From: Orobanche coerulescens
Taxonomy: Eukaryota; Streptophyta; Magnoliopsida; Lamiales; Orobanchaceae
Assembly: GCA_033398695.1 (NCBI GenBank)
Contig: CM065817.1
Location: 64,778,001 to 64,842,000, forward strand
Direction of reading: 5' to 3'
Length of the DNA: 64,000 bases
A program made the translations under genes and the position numbers. This document shows, piece after piece, positions 10,894 to 21,697 of the stretch; positions within the stretch are counted from its first letter, which is position 1; the number at the start of each line of letters is the position of its first letter. The notes beneath the pieces were generated by a model that was not told the DNA's origin, searched no databases, and saw nothing but the letters and a program-made list of their open reading frames with translations.

Positions 10894-12024
10894 TGTTGTT
10901 ACCCAAAATATTATCCGGAGATGATATTGCTAGAATGATCGAGTAACAAATAAATGCGAGAGCACGTCCATGGGGAAAGTAAATAACACAAGATTTGCCT
11001 GTGTTGTTAGTCCCGGGCTTGAATGCTCTCGCGAGATAATATTAATACAAATACTTTGGAGTACAAATATTAATGTTAGAGTACGATTACAATGAATGTA
11101 AAGACTCTAGTTATTTTAGCTATTGAGCGTGAAGATTGTCAGAAGAACCAGATATGATGCTCTGTGAGTTCTTGTAACAACGATGGTGTGCTGTGACGAC
11201 TGTGAGAAATCGACGGTCTCTCACAGTGCGTATTAGCTGTATGTCTGAGCTCCTGGGCTTGCGAGTCTCTTCGAATCTGTACTGTAGGGAGTTCTTGCCT
11301 CTGCCGATCGTCTTCTGGTTGAGAGGTGCTGAGAGAGAAATCCTGAGATAGATTCAAGAGAGGAAGCCGAGAGTCTGAAAGTGTGTATGTATGTCTGTAT
11401 TTTCGGAGAGGAACGTTTGTGAACGTTTTTCTGAATGTGGTTCCGAACCTTTTTCCAGTTGCTGGAGGTTCTCTATTTATAGCCCTGGGAATAGCCGGGC
11501 GATCGCCTCCGCTGTATTATAATAAGCGGGCGACCGTCTTTAGCACATGGGTTGGTCTCCTTAAAGTCCGCAGAAGTTGCTGGCTGCCAGAAGTGCGAAC
11601 CAATGAGAGGCCAACACGCGTTTGTGTCGCTGTCCTGGGAGGCCCCACTTAGGACCTTTCGGCAGTTCTGTCGGTAGGTGAGGCCGTCCACGTCACTGAC
11701 AACTGCTGATGGGCTGGAGTCAACGATCCACGTTCTGCGGCACCTTTCGCGGATCTGCACATGGGCGCTTGCTTTGTGATCCAGTCTTCATAGACTTTGA
11801 TGGACGAAGGCCTTGTTCGTGGCACAGGACGATCGTCCTAGGTCGGGCACCAAAGTAGATCGCTAGGTGCCGAAAGGCGATCGCCTTGGGAGTCGATCGC
11901 TAGATACTCGAAGGTGGTCTGTTACCTTTGTTCTGACAAGGTCGTCGTAGCTCATTTGGTCGTGAACTCGGTCGCTCGGCCCTTATACTGATCGCCTTCG
12001 AGGCGTATAAATCGCCGCACAACA
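10894..12024 (-). repeat. TatE 5' LTR
   Basis: Same length as the 3' LTR and nearly identical to it. The minus-strand TATA box TATAAATAG at 11473-11481 is intact and would drive gag. High LTR similarity suggests a fairly young insertion compared with its SireB1 host. Confidence 0.92.
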
Positions 12025-12155
12025 ACTATTTTTATGAAATGAAGCATCGGACAAGCCTCTGACCATTCCCTATCGAGCTAGTTTGTTGATGGTCTTGAAG
12101 TTGATGTATGACACTCCTTTTGTGCCATAGCCAGCTTTGATTTGCAGTGCCTTTG
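12025..12155 (-). pseudogene. SireB1 GAG-pre-integrase fragment
   Basis: The minus strand encodes a LWHKR / INFKTINKLAR / GMVRGLSDASFHK series, the conserved linker before copia integrase with its HHCC zinc-binding His residues. It joins 3343 on the left once TatE is set aside and 13554 on the right once the solo LTR is set aside. There is a stop after INKLAR. Confidence 0.8.
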
Positions 12156-13553
12156 TGTCACGGGGTGCGGCTCACTGAGGTTCAGGCCGTCGAATTCGTG
12201 CAGCGGATCACGAATCACCTGTGCGCCTAGGAGACTTCCGAGTCTCTGTCCGGCTACCATCAACGAGATTTCATAGAATACCAACATTAGAGATATCATG
12301 CACTGGTCCATTGTGCTGCGTAAAATGCTAGGCACCCGCCTTTCCTTTGCCTCCGACCAACTAAGGGTCGGTATCTCATACCCTTCAAGCATAACCCGCA
12401 ATGGCACTCGGCACTAAGGGTCACTCGCGTGCCCGAAGTGCAATTCCTCGTGCTCGACACTCACTCGGGACGTCCTAGGTGCAGTACCTTGGCGCCCTTG
12501 AGAGTACCTCACCCGAGACGGACAACCTTTTAGATCTTGGCTTAGATTCATGCCATCAATAGATATTTGCCCCTCACGATGTTTGGGACTACTTCGCATA
12601 CCGACATATTACCTTCAATCTGCAATGTGGTGTTGTCTCGCAACCACATATACAAGCCAACGATCCCCCGCAGCATAGCCGGAACCGATAGCTAATGCTT
12701 ACGAGTAAGCTCACGAGGCGTATGATTTAGATGAATGCCTCGATTGCCCAATCGACATAGAGGAAGTGTTATATGGCCGACGGCATCCCTCCGGTCACAC
12801 TAGAGCCTCCATGCCAACCTTAAGCCCAACGCAGACCACTAAGGTCCTACGCCGCCCTAACGATTTCCAACTCGCTCGGAAACTCCTCGCACACTTCGAA
12901 TGCTTAGAGTTGGCTCCCTAGAGGGCCCCCTTACCTCTAGGAAGATTGCACGCTTGGTGCTCGACAGCACGAGGAAGACTGGCCGCTTGCCCACCATTGC
13001 CCATCTAAGGATTGTCCCCCCTATAATAGGCTTAGACAAATATTCCCTTGTAATTGCACTAGACATTGATTGGCCGAGGAAGCACATCGGGTGTAACTTC
13101 CTCATACGAACTCCAAATCCTTATCCGCTTGAACCGTAGAGTAGCTTACGACATTATCTATAAGTCCTCAAAATTTCAGCCCCATCCGATACTCGAGGAG
13201 TGAGGAATTGCCTCTGCAATATTCTGAAACTACTACAATGCCATCGCACCGCAAAGATCTCGATCCTTCGCATCGTTCGCTACTCAAACGGAACCGTCTA
13301 GTTGTGAAACTTGGTGGAGACCTTCCCAACACTCCAAGGAACTGCCCATTACAAGCATTTCACGAAACTCTTCTCCTAAAGCCCTCTGATCCACGACACA
13401 AGGTCCTGCTCGCGCACGGACACACTCCGGACGCCGACCACTGTCGCACGTCCCCAACCTTATTCGTGTCGCAGGGCAACTATCCAACATAATCCTTTGT
13501 AAGTCCGGGGCAATCCCGGGTACTCCGAATAATATGGAAAGCGCCCTGTGACA
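12156..13553. mobile_element. Solo LTR, 1398 bp
   Basis: Starts TGTCACGGGG and ends CCCTGTGACA, with a perfect 5-bp duplication CTTTG on both sides (12151-12155 and 13554-13558). No primer-binding site, polypurine tract or coding domain was found inside. Outside it, SireB1 pre-integrase coding sequence continues on both flanks. This is the expected trace of LTR-LTR recombination. The TGTCAC..GTGACA ends suit a Ty3/gypsy LTR, but the family is unassigned and the orientation unknown. Confidence 0.85.
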
Positions 13554-16216
13554 CTTTGGCAACAAAGCAACGAATTATGGAGCTTGTGGGCTTCCATTCA
13601 GCAATACACATGTTGCCTGACCGACTTCCTGTAAGGACGATTTACTCGGTCTTAGTGTCCTTCACCGTACAGTGTTCTGCATAGAACTTGACCGAGAATT
13701 ATTTTTCGCAGAACTGGGTAATGCTAAGTAAATTGTAATGTAGTCCTTCAACATAGGCTACATCGGTGACTTTGAACTTTACTACAAGCAGGGTTTCTTT
13801 TCCTCTTGTTCTTCCTTTGGATTTGTCACCAAATCGCACCTTTGGACCGCAACCATCCACATAATCTAACAGCTTGCTGATATCTCCAGTCATGTGGCGA
13901 GAACATACGCTATTGAAATACCAGATGTCCTTCTCCTTAATATATTATAATAAAAAAAAAAAGATTAAGTAGATTTAGGTCCCCTATGGTTTTTGGGTCC
14001 TTGGTTATTAGTGCCTTTTGGTACCCATATTTGCCTGACAGCAACTGGTTTGCTATAGGTTACATTTGGTCCTGTTTTGCTAGATTTATGTGGGGCAGGC
14101 ATGTAATCGTTGTAAGCCTGATTATTATGCATGTAAAATATGGTGTTTTGGCTCCAATACGGTTGCCGTCTCGAAGGATGAACCATTTTATTCGGCCTCA
14201 ATGCTTGCCTTTTAAGTTTCTAGTTGGATTTCCAGATCTATCGATGATGGAACTGTGCGGAGGCCTGCTTCCTGGATGGATACCTGGGTTCATGTATCTA
14301 GTATCTAGGTGCACTATACTGTTGATAATACTGGAGTGCATACCTTTGATACTTAGATACAACCTTCTTTGTGGCTAGCTGCTGACGCTGTCTTGGGGAG
14401 CATACTGTTGATGATTAGCATTGCATCTTACAGGTCTAGGAGGCTAGGGTTTCCAGTTTTTATGATATGAACTTGGTGGTAGAATCGCAGTCTTTGCATT
14501 CCGAGATGGGACAGTTGTGCCTTTACAGGACTCGGGGCTTCTTCGGGTCCGGAATGGGTTCCACTCCCTTGACAAATACCGTACTAGTTTTGACCTTGTG
14601 GGAGAATGATTCATAATGCTGCCAGTGCTTAGAATTTCTTCCATCCTCTTTGATGATTTCTCAAAGGATTTAAGGATTGTCTCAAGTTCTCCTTCTCTTT
14701 TCTCGAAAAGCTATAACTTAGCTTCTAACAAAGCATAATCATTTGCCTTGCAATTACTATGAGTTTTATCTTATTTAGTTCTGTTGCAAGTTGCTGATTG
14801 TTTTCCATGAGTTTTTCGTGGATAATTTTGTTGTTTTCACAGTCCAAAGACATGTTTTCAGAATTATTTTTCAGTAAATCATTTTCATCCTTCAGCTCTA
14901 AATTTGAAAGTGAGAGCTTTATGTTTTCCTGTTTAAGCATCTCATGGGCTTTCTGAATGGTTCTATACTCATTCATTAGATTTTCAAAAGTATGTGATGC
15001 ATTAATGGGAGTGGCTGAGGTTGGGCTTACCTCATCGCCGCTGTCTTCTTCATCATCTTCTTCCTTGGCCATAAAGCACATATATGCTTTATCTTCTATT
15101 TCATCATCGGAGGAGTCACTTTCAATGATTGCCATAAGGCACTCCTCGGTCTTGGTTGATGCAGACGAGGCTTATGATTCTTCGACCAGGGCCTTGATCT
15201 TGTTTCACCCAATGCGCCTTTTCTCATTTTTTCTTGTTGCTCGTTCGAGCAACTTTTGTACTTTGGGATGAGGACATCTATTTGCATAGTGTCCCGGTTT
15301 CCTGCAATTATAGCAGAGGTTAGAATCTGCAGACGAAGGTGATTCAGAACTCACCTTGTTAAATGGCTAGGGCCTCTATCGGGCCTTTCCAGCTTTCTTG
15401 ATGAACTTCCGGAATTTATGCATGAGCAGAGCCATCTCGTCTTGTGACAGGATGTCGTCATTGTTGTTAGCTGCCTTGCATGCAGATTTGGATTTGCTGA
15501 GCACGGAGCTGTGTCTCCTATCAGATACAACAGCTAGTGATGTAGTCTTGGTAGGTGACTTTTCCGCCTTCTCTCTCCTGTCAATGTCATACTCAAAGGC
15601 TTTAAGGTCAGAGAAGAGATCGAAAGTAGATATGTTATTTAAGTTACAAGACACACACAGTTGTGGTTTTAATGTCCCATCAGACAGGGAGTGGTCTAAG
15701 GATTTCTAGATTTTTCTCCTTTTGGGTATACATTTTACCCAATGCTTGAAGTTCACCGACAATGCCTGTAAATCTGAGGTCAAGCTCCTCAAGCATTCGG
15801 AAAATTTCATTTCAAGCGATTCAAACTGCTGAGTTAGTTTAGAAATTTGTTTTCTTTCGAGAGCTCAGTTCCCTCGCAAATTAGCTTGAGTTTATCTAAG
15901 ATTTCTTTGGCAGTCTTACAGCATTTTACCTTGGAGAATGTGCCTTTTTTATAGCGACAAATAGTGCATTCTTAGGTACATTATCGAGATTCGCACGCTA
16001 GCGATCATCCATTGTCCATTGCCCGCGTTCCTTCTCGAGCATCTCCGCATAAGGTTGTCCATCGATTCTTGCGGCGATGTTGACCTTCATTATCTTTATC
16101 AGTCCTTCTTGGATGACGAAGATCATCTCTTCGTGCATCGCAACAAGATGATCTTCCTTCCTGATTCTCCAATCATCGAATTCATTAATGGAAAATATAG
16201 GGACTTTATTGATCAT
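13554..16216 (-). pseudogene. SireB1 gag, protease and start of GAG-pre-integrase
   Basis: Minus-strand gag starts near 16216 (MINKVPIFSINEFDDW, the SIRE Gag opening). A CCHC knuckle CYNCRKPGHYANRC lies near 15320-15270, followed by an acidic serine-rich stretch (SDSSDDEIEDK, near 15125) and WVPKG repeats near 14030. The protease site at about 13925-13885 reads WYFNSVCSRHMTG where the family has a D-S/T-G triad, so the catalytic Asp and Gly are both replaced. GLHYNLLSITQFCEK marks the pre-integrase start. Several stops and frame changes are present. The region 14730-15250 is homologous to 57340-57856. Confidence 0.85.
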
Positions 16217-16340
16217 ATATGTGTCAATGATAGAAGTAAGATGAATGATAAAGATACGAAAATAAAGTTTCAAAAGCTAGTGATTTTGTGGATCTGATTC
16301 AGGTTACAAAACCGACTGATTCTTTGTAGAATCAACCTCT

Positions 16341-17593
16341 TGTTGGCCACAGTATACAGTATTAACAGCTTAGAAGAGGGTATTGAATAAGATGTATCTT
16401 TTTTGAGGTTATTTGCGTAACGAAAGTCTAATGTTAAGTTGATGTAAATATAGCAACTGACTAATCTCCTGTTAGCTTGGTGCTTACAGGGTTTTCACGA
16501 TATGTATACTTAAGTCACACATGCAGATAGAAAATAGTAAATGGCAGAATATAAAGACATACTGATTAAAGTGGTTCGAGGTAAACCCCTCTACGTCTGC
16601 TGGTCCTCCACACATGATTAAAATGTTTATTAAAATCACGGCGTACATAACTATGTGACTTTAACTAAATGCGTCGTTGTATAGTTCACACACACTGATA
16701 CAGCCAACAGTAGCTTGGGCCGTTCATATAGATTGGATTGGGTTCTTCAACTTGCCTCTTCTCACATATTGAAGCTTCGTCTTTGATGCTATTCGTCCCA
16801 CACAGGTCAAATATAGCAAGGCTTAGTCCACACAGGGCTAAGTAAACTCAACGATAGGTTTGGTATGACAAGATCAAACAGTAGTTGTATGCTTGACGAG
16901 CGTTCGCTGTAAGTGTGCTGTTTGCATTGAGGACTTTGTATATTTCTTCTCTTTATGAAGTTGTATGCTCGGAGAAATATATTGCTCTTGTAAGCTTGAT
17001 ATTCAGATTGTCAGTGTTAGTGCATCAGATCATTAGGTGAGCAATGTCCTCTCGCTTGGGGCTATTTATAACCTTGGAAATAGATCTGTTATAAATGTAG
17101 TCGTTGGCTAGCTAGTGAGATTGAGACTACTCTGATTGGCGGCTTCAGAATATTTTGAATTAAAGGAGATTCACAGTTAATGCTTCAGACTTTCTTTTGA
17201 CCAGCATTAAATGCTCTTCGGACTGTAGTCTCTTTGGTTGTATTAAATGTTGTCCTATCAGCATTAAATGCTACTTTAGTCATGAATACGTTGCTAATAA
17301 ATAATGTTTTCTTTCTTAATGGTTTAAAGTTTTTTTAGTCCTAATGGATTTATGTTTTACTTTTCCTAAGTAAAACACTTACAGCATGTTTGTTGTATCC
17401 AACATCTTCATCTTTTGTTGTATCTTGGCGATGTTGTAGCAAGGGACTCTTAACTTTGCTGGAATATCTTTCACTATATGGATAGGTTGTATGATATTCT
17501 CTTAACAGCCTCCATATTTAGACCTAAATACTGACTTTGAAGATCTTGCTATATGAGGCAATTATCAAAACACAGGTAGGATTTTTTCCAACA
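16341..17593 (-). repeat. SireB1 5' LTR
   Basis: Starts TGTTGGCCACAG and ends TTTTCCAACA (1253 bp). Directly left lies a degenerate leader and SireB1 gag, so it is the 5' LTR of a minus-strand element. It resembles 17608-18868 at roughly 85 percent by eye, which argues for two different insertions rather than one LTR pair. The 3' LTR of SireB1 would lie left of the window. Confidence 0.8.
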
Positions 17594-17607
17594 ACTCCGA
17601 TACCACT
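17594..17607 (-). other. SireB2 primer-binding site, split by SireB1
   Basis: The plus strand reads ACTCCGATACCACT; the minus strand reads TGGTATCGGAG, near-complementary to the 3' end of initiator tRNA-Met, immediately next to the 17608 LTR. The first five bases (ACTCC) also abut the end of the SireB1 LTR, so they would be the target-site duplication if SireB1 inserted in this site. Confidence 0.8.
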
Positions 17608-18868
17608 TGTTGGCCACAGTATACAGTATAAACAACTTAGAAGGGGGGTTGCATAAGTTGTATCTTTTTTGAAGTTTGTTTGCATAGCAAAAGTCTAAGG
17701 TTCAGTTGCTGTAAATATAACAACTGAATGATCTCATGTCAGCTTGATGCCTACAGGGTTTTTGCGATATGTATACTAAAATCACACAGGCAGATAGAAA
17801 GCAGAAAGAAAAGACACACTGATTAAAGTGGTTCAAGGTAAACCCCTCTACGTCCACTGGTCATCCACATAGGAGTAAATTATTTATTAATATCATGGAG
17901 TACACAACTATGTGACTTCAACTAAACACGTCGCTATATCGTTCATACAGATTGATACAGCCGACAGAAGCTTGGGTTTTTCACACATATTGGTTTTGGC
18001 TTCTTCGACTCGCTTCTTCTCACACAGATTGAAGCTTCGTCCTTGGCGATATTCGTCCCACACAAGTCAGAGATAGAAAAGCTTAGTCCACACAGGCTAA
18101 GTAAACTCAATGGTAAGATTGGTATGACAAGATCGAACAGCAGTTGTGTACTTGATCAGCTTTCGCTATAACTGTGTTGTCTGCATTGAGGACTTGTATA
18201 TTTCTTATCTTTTGATGAAGGTGTATGCTTGAAGAAATATAGTGCTCTTGTAAGCTTGATAATCAGATTATCAATTCTTTGAATCATTAGGTGAGCAACG
18301 TCCTCTTACTTGGGAATATTTATAACCTTGGAAATAGATTCATTGTAAATATAGCCGTTGACCGGTTGCTGAGATTGAGACTACTCCGATTGATGGCTTC
18401 AGGATGTTTTGAAGTAAAGGCGATTCGCACTTACTGCTTCCGGTATTCTTTTCTACTAGCATTAAATGCTCTTCACTATAGTCTCTTCGGCCGCATTAAA
18501 TGCTGTCTTATCAGCATTAAATACTGTCCTATTAGTATTAAATGCCACTTTAACCGTGTATACTTTATGAATAAATAATATTTGCTTCTCAACGGTTTAA
18601 AGTTTCTTCAGTCCTGTTGGATTTATGATTAACTTTTCCTAAGTAAAACACTTAGAGCATGTTTGTTGTATCCAATATCTTCGTCTTTGCTGTAACTTGA
18701 ATGCTATGCTGTAGGAAAGGACTCTTGACTTTGCTGGAAGATCTTATGTTGTGTGGACATGATGTTGATGTTCTCCTAACAGCTTCCATACTTAGACTGA
18801 TATTCTGACTTTGAAGATCCATGCTGTATGAGGCAATTATCAAAATACAGGGAGGATGTTTCCCAACA
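17608..18868 (-). repeat. SireB2 5' LTR
   Basis: Starts TGTTGGCCACAG and ends TTTCCCAACA (1261 bp), with its primer-binding site on the left, so the element runs minus. The right flank, TTTAG (18869-18873), leads into a different SIRE copy (SireB3). The SireB2 interior is not in the window. Confidence 0.8.
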
Positions 18869-18990
18869 TTTAGCTTCAGCTTCCACAACATCAACTTCTA
18901 CTACATCATCTTTTCTTACGGCTGTGGGATTTATTTCTAGTGGGATGAGAGGTTCTTCCTGAGGCTGTGGGATTTCCCCAAGGGTTGAGG
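18869..18990 (-). pseudogene. SireB3 fragment, integrase-RT linker
   Basis: Homologous to the linker between integrase and reverse transcriptase in SireC (26697-26800): the same GGCTTCAGCTT...CTACTTC...GTTTGATTTCTA order. It is flanked by the SireB2 LTR on the left and the CopA2 LTR on the right. The gag part of what may be the same copy lies at 57340-57856. Confidence 0.55.
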
Positions 18991-19511
18991 TTGTTGGAAA
19001 TAAACTTTGGGCTACTCTAGGAATCTTAAGGAGAAATAGGGTTATGACTCCTAGTAAACCCAACCTTCCATATTAAGCCCTTCCTAATATGGTTGAATTT
19101 ACTAATATCAATTCAATCCACTAAAGAATTGACATTGCACTTCCAATCCAAATCCCAATTTATGAAATTGAGCTCCTTACTTAAATATGTTATTTCCCGT
19201 ATTTAAGATAACAAATGTCCATTAGTTCATAAAGCTACTGACAAGTTTAATTAATTAATTGTTTACCCAATAGTAGTACCACTTGAACCTTATTATTATA
19301 TCGGAATTAAGTCCACATACAGGGTTTAATATAAAAATCATTCACGAGCTCCTCAAGAGGACATCATCAGCCAGCACTAGTCGGGACACGATTTGTAGTT
19401 GTAATATTAATTGTCATATAAATAATATTATTGCCCAAATGCGAAGCATATTGATTCAATTATTGTGACTCTCACCCATAGTAAATCAAATCAATAATTA
19501 TTGTAAATGCA
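18991..19511 (-). mobile_element. CopA2 3' LTR, first part
   Basis: Homologous to 1689-2160 of the CopA1 LTR and continued at 44145-44556. SireC splits it: ATGCA at 19507-19511 and ATACA at 44145-44149 form the duplication. The left edge begins at or near TGTTGGAAATAAAC and lacks the TATA box and everything downstream seen in CopA1. Confidence 0.75.
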
Positions 19512-20628
19512 TGTTGGCCACTAAGTATACAGTAAACATTTTGATTTTCGATGTTAGTTGCATAGCAGAAGTCTAATAGTGAGTTGTTGTAAATACAGCA
19601 ACTAAGTATTCTCCTGTTTGCTTGATGCTTACAGGGTTTTTACAATGTATACTATAAATCACAGTTATAAATAAAAAGAATAAGGATAGAAAGTAAATAA
19701 CACAGATTTAAGTGGTTCGGGGTAAACCCCTCTACGTCCACTGGTCATCCACACAAGAGTAAAGAATTTATTAAAATCACTACGTATACAACTATGTGAC
19801 TTTAACTAAACATGTCTCTGTATCGTTCACACAGACTGATACATGGACTGTAGCTTTGGCCGTTCACACATATTGGCTTCAAGCTCTTTTGACTCGCTTC
19901 TTCTCACACAGATCGAAGCTTCGTCATCAATGTTATTCTTCCCACACAGGTCGGAATATGCAAAGATCCTTAGTGAACATAGGGCTAATGATTATCTCGA
20001 AATATACTGCTCTTGAACAACTAGATTGTCAGAGTAATCTGTCAAATGTATGTGCGATTCTTGAGTTCGTGTGTGAGCAATGTCCTCATGTGTGGTCTAT
20101 TTATAACCTTGGAAATAGATCTGTTATAAATGCAGTTGTTGGCTGGTTGGTGAGATATTGACGTCTCTGATTGGCGGCTGCTGAATGTTTGAATTAAAGC
20201 AGGTCGCATTTAATGCTTCAGACATTCTTTTTGACCTTACATTAAATTCTCTTCAGAGCATTCAGACTTGTCTCTCTTCGGTCGCATTAAATGTTGTCCT
20301 ATCAGCAATAAATGCTGCTTTTATCCGCGAATACTTTATAAATAAACAATATTTATTTCATAACGATTTAAAGCTTTTTTTTATTCAGTCATGTTGGATG
20401 TGTTTTACTTTTCCTAAGTAAAACACCTACAACCTGACTGTTGTATCCAACTAATTATAACTTTTGTTGCATGATGTATGTACTGTAGGATGGACTATGT
20501 GGAAGATTTTCTTGCTCTGTGGATGGCTGTACAGAGATCCTAACAGCTTTCATACTTAGCGATATTCTGGCTTCTTAAGACTTCTTTGCTGTTTGGCAAT
20601 TATCAAACCAGAAATGTTTATCCTAACA
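19512..20628 (-). repeat. SireC 3' LTR
   Basis: 1117 bp, starts TGTTGGCCACTAAG and ends TATCCTAACA. Aligned by eye with 43111-44144 and more loosely with the SireB LTRs (shared GGTAAACCCCTCTACGTCC block). Confidence 0.9.
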
Positions 20629-20646
20629 ATTTCCCCCTTTTGATAA
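20629..20646 (-). other. SireC polypurine tract
   Basis: The minus strand reads TATCAAAAGGGGGAAAT directly against the LTR, in the context TTTTGGCATTATCAAAAGGGGG that is typical of SIRE elements. Confidence 0.85.
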
Positions 20647-21181
20647 TGCCAAAACTTCCTCTAGATACCTTCTTCTATATACAGAGAGGTTGTCTTCAAG
20701 TCTTCTGTCCGAAAGATATGATCTTCATGACTTAGTCTAGAAAATTGAACTGCTCGCAGGCAAGTTCTAAAATGAAAGATCTTACATGACTAAGTGTATT
20801 ACACCTTAACTTATGATTGGCGCGCAGGCACAATCTTACAGAGTGTAATATAGATTGTATACAACTTAATCTATGAACTGTTCCTAGACAAGTTCTTAGA
20901 GCTTGAGAATTAACAAGTTTATACTTGTTGAAATATAACTAAACTTTCGTAATCAAATAGTAAAAAACAATAAGAGTAGATTACGAGTTGTAATCTTTCA
21001 AGAAATTAAGTTTTATTGATAATCAGGAGAATTACAAGTCTTGAAAGATAAAAATGCAAAATATTACACAATGCATTGGAAAGCATAGAAAGAAATACAG
21101 CATAAGAACTAAAGGAGACTAGCTCCTATAGTGAGAGTGCTTTCAAGGCCTCCGGTCAGGATTATTTACAGTTTCTTTCCA
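20647..21181. other. SireC 3' untranslated region
   Basis: AT-rich, no coding signal seen. It lies between the extra 3' gene and the polypurine tract. Confidence 0.5.
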
Positions 21182-21651
21182 CTAGTTGATTAGTGAATCA
21201 TTTCCTCGATCCCTATAGATACTTCTTCCTTCAGGGGATTGATCGTAGGCAAGGATCCAGTTTTCGGGGTGGGTGACCCGTTCACCTTTCTGGTGCCTGG
21301 ATTTCATCATCAGTTGTAGGGGGAGCCTTCCTTCTGCCAAAAGCCTCGAGAATTTATTGGCGACATCCTCCAGAGTCTTGAACCTGTTGAAAATGGCAGA
21401 CTCCCTGATGAGAGTACAGAAGTATCTCATCAGTTCATTCTTCTTCCAAATCTTTAGATCATCCGCTGAAGGCTGTCAGTCTGTAGGCAGCAAAATCTCG
21501 AATGGATTACGCATAATATTCTTCCAAGGATATTTGGGATCCTATAACTTGGGTCGATAGCCAGTCACCATGTATCCTTTTATAGCTTGACTAGACCCAG
21601 GTGAGGCCAGTCGTCCAATGGCAGTTGCAACACTCTCTTCTAGAGCTGCAT

Positions 21652-21697
<46 letters not shown>

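Larger units (their letters stand above)
3344..12024 (-). mobile_element. TatE: non-autonomous Ty3/gypsy (Tat-like) element with antisense gene
   Basis: Two 1131-bp LTRs (3344-4474 and 10894-12024) start TGTTGTTACCC and end GCACAACA. Flanks ACTAC (3339-3343) and ACTAT (12025-12029) form a target-site duplication with one mismatch. A polypurine tract next to the left LTR and a primer-binding-site position next to the right LTR set the orientation to minus. The 6.4-kb interior holds a broken gag (9013-10768), a tandem repeat (8221-8990) and a spliced gene on the opposite strand (4993-7660). No protease, reverse transcriptase, RNase H or integrase is seen, so movement would need another element. 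It sits in the GAG-pre-integrase/integrase part of SireB1. Placement in the Tat group rests on the antisense gene and Gag type and is an inference. Confidence 0.85.
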
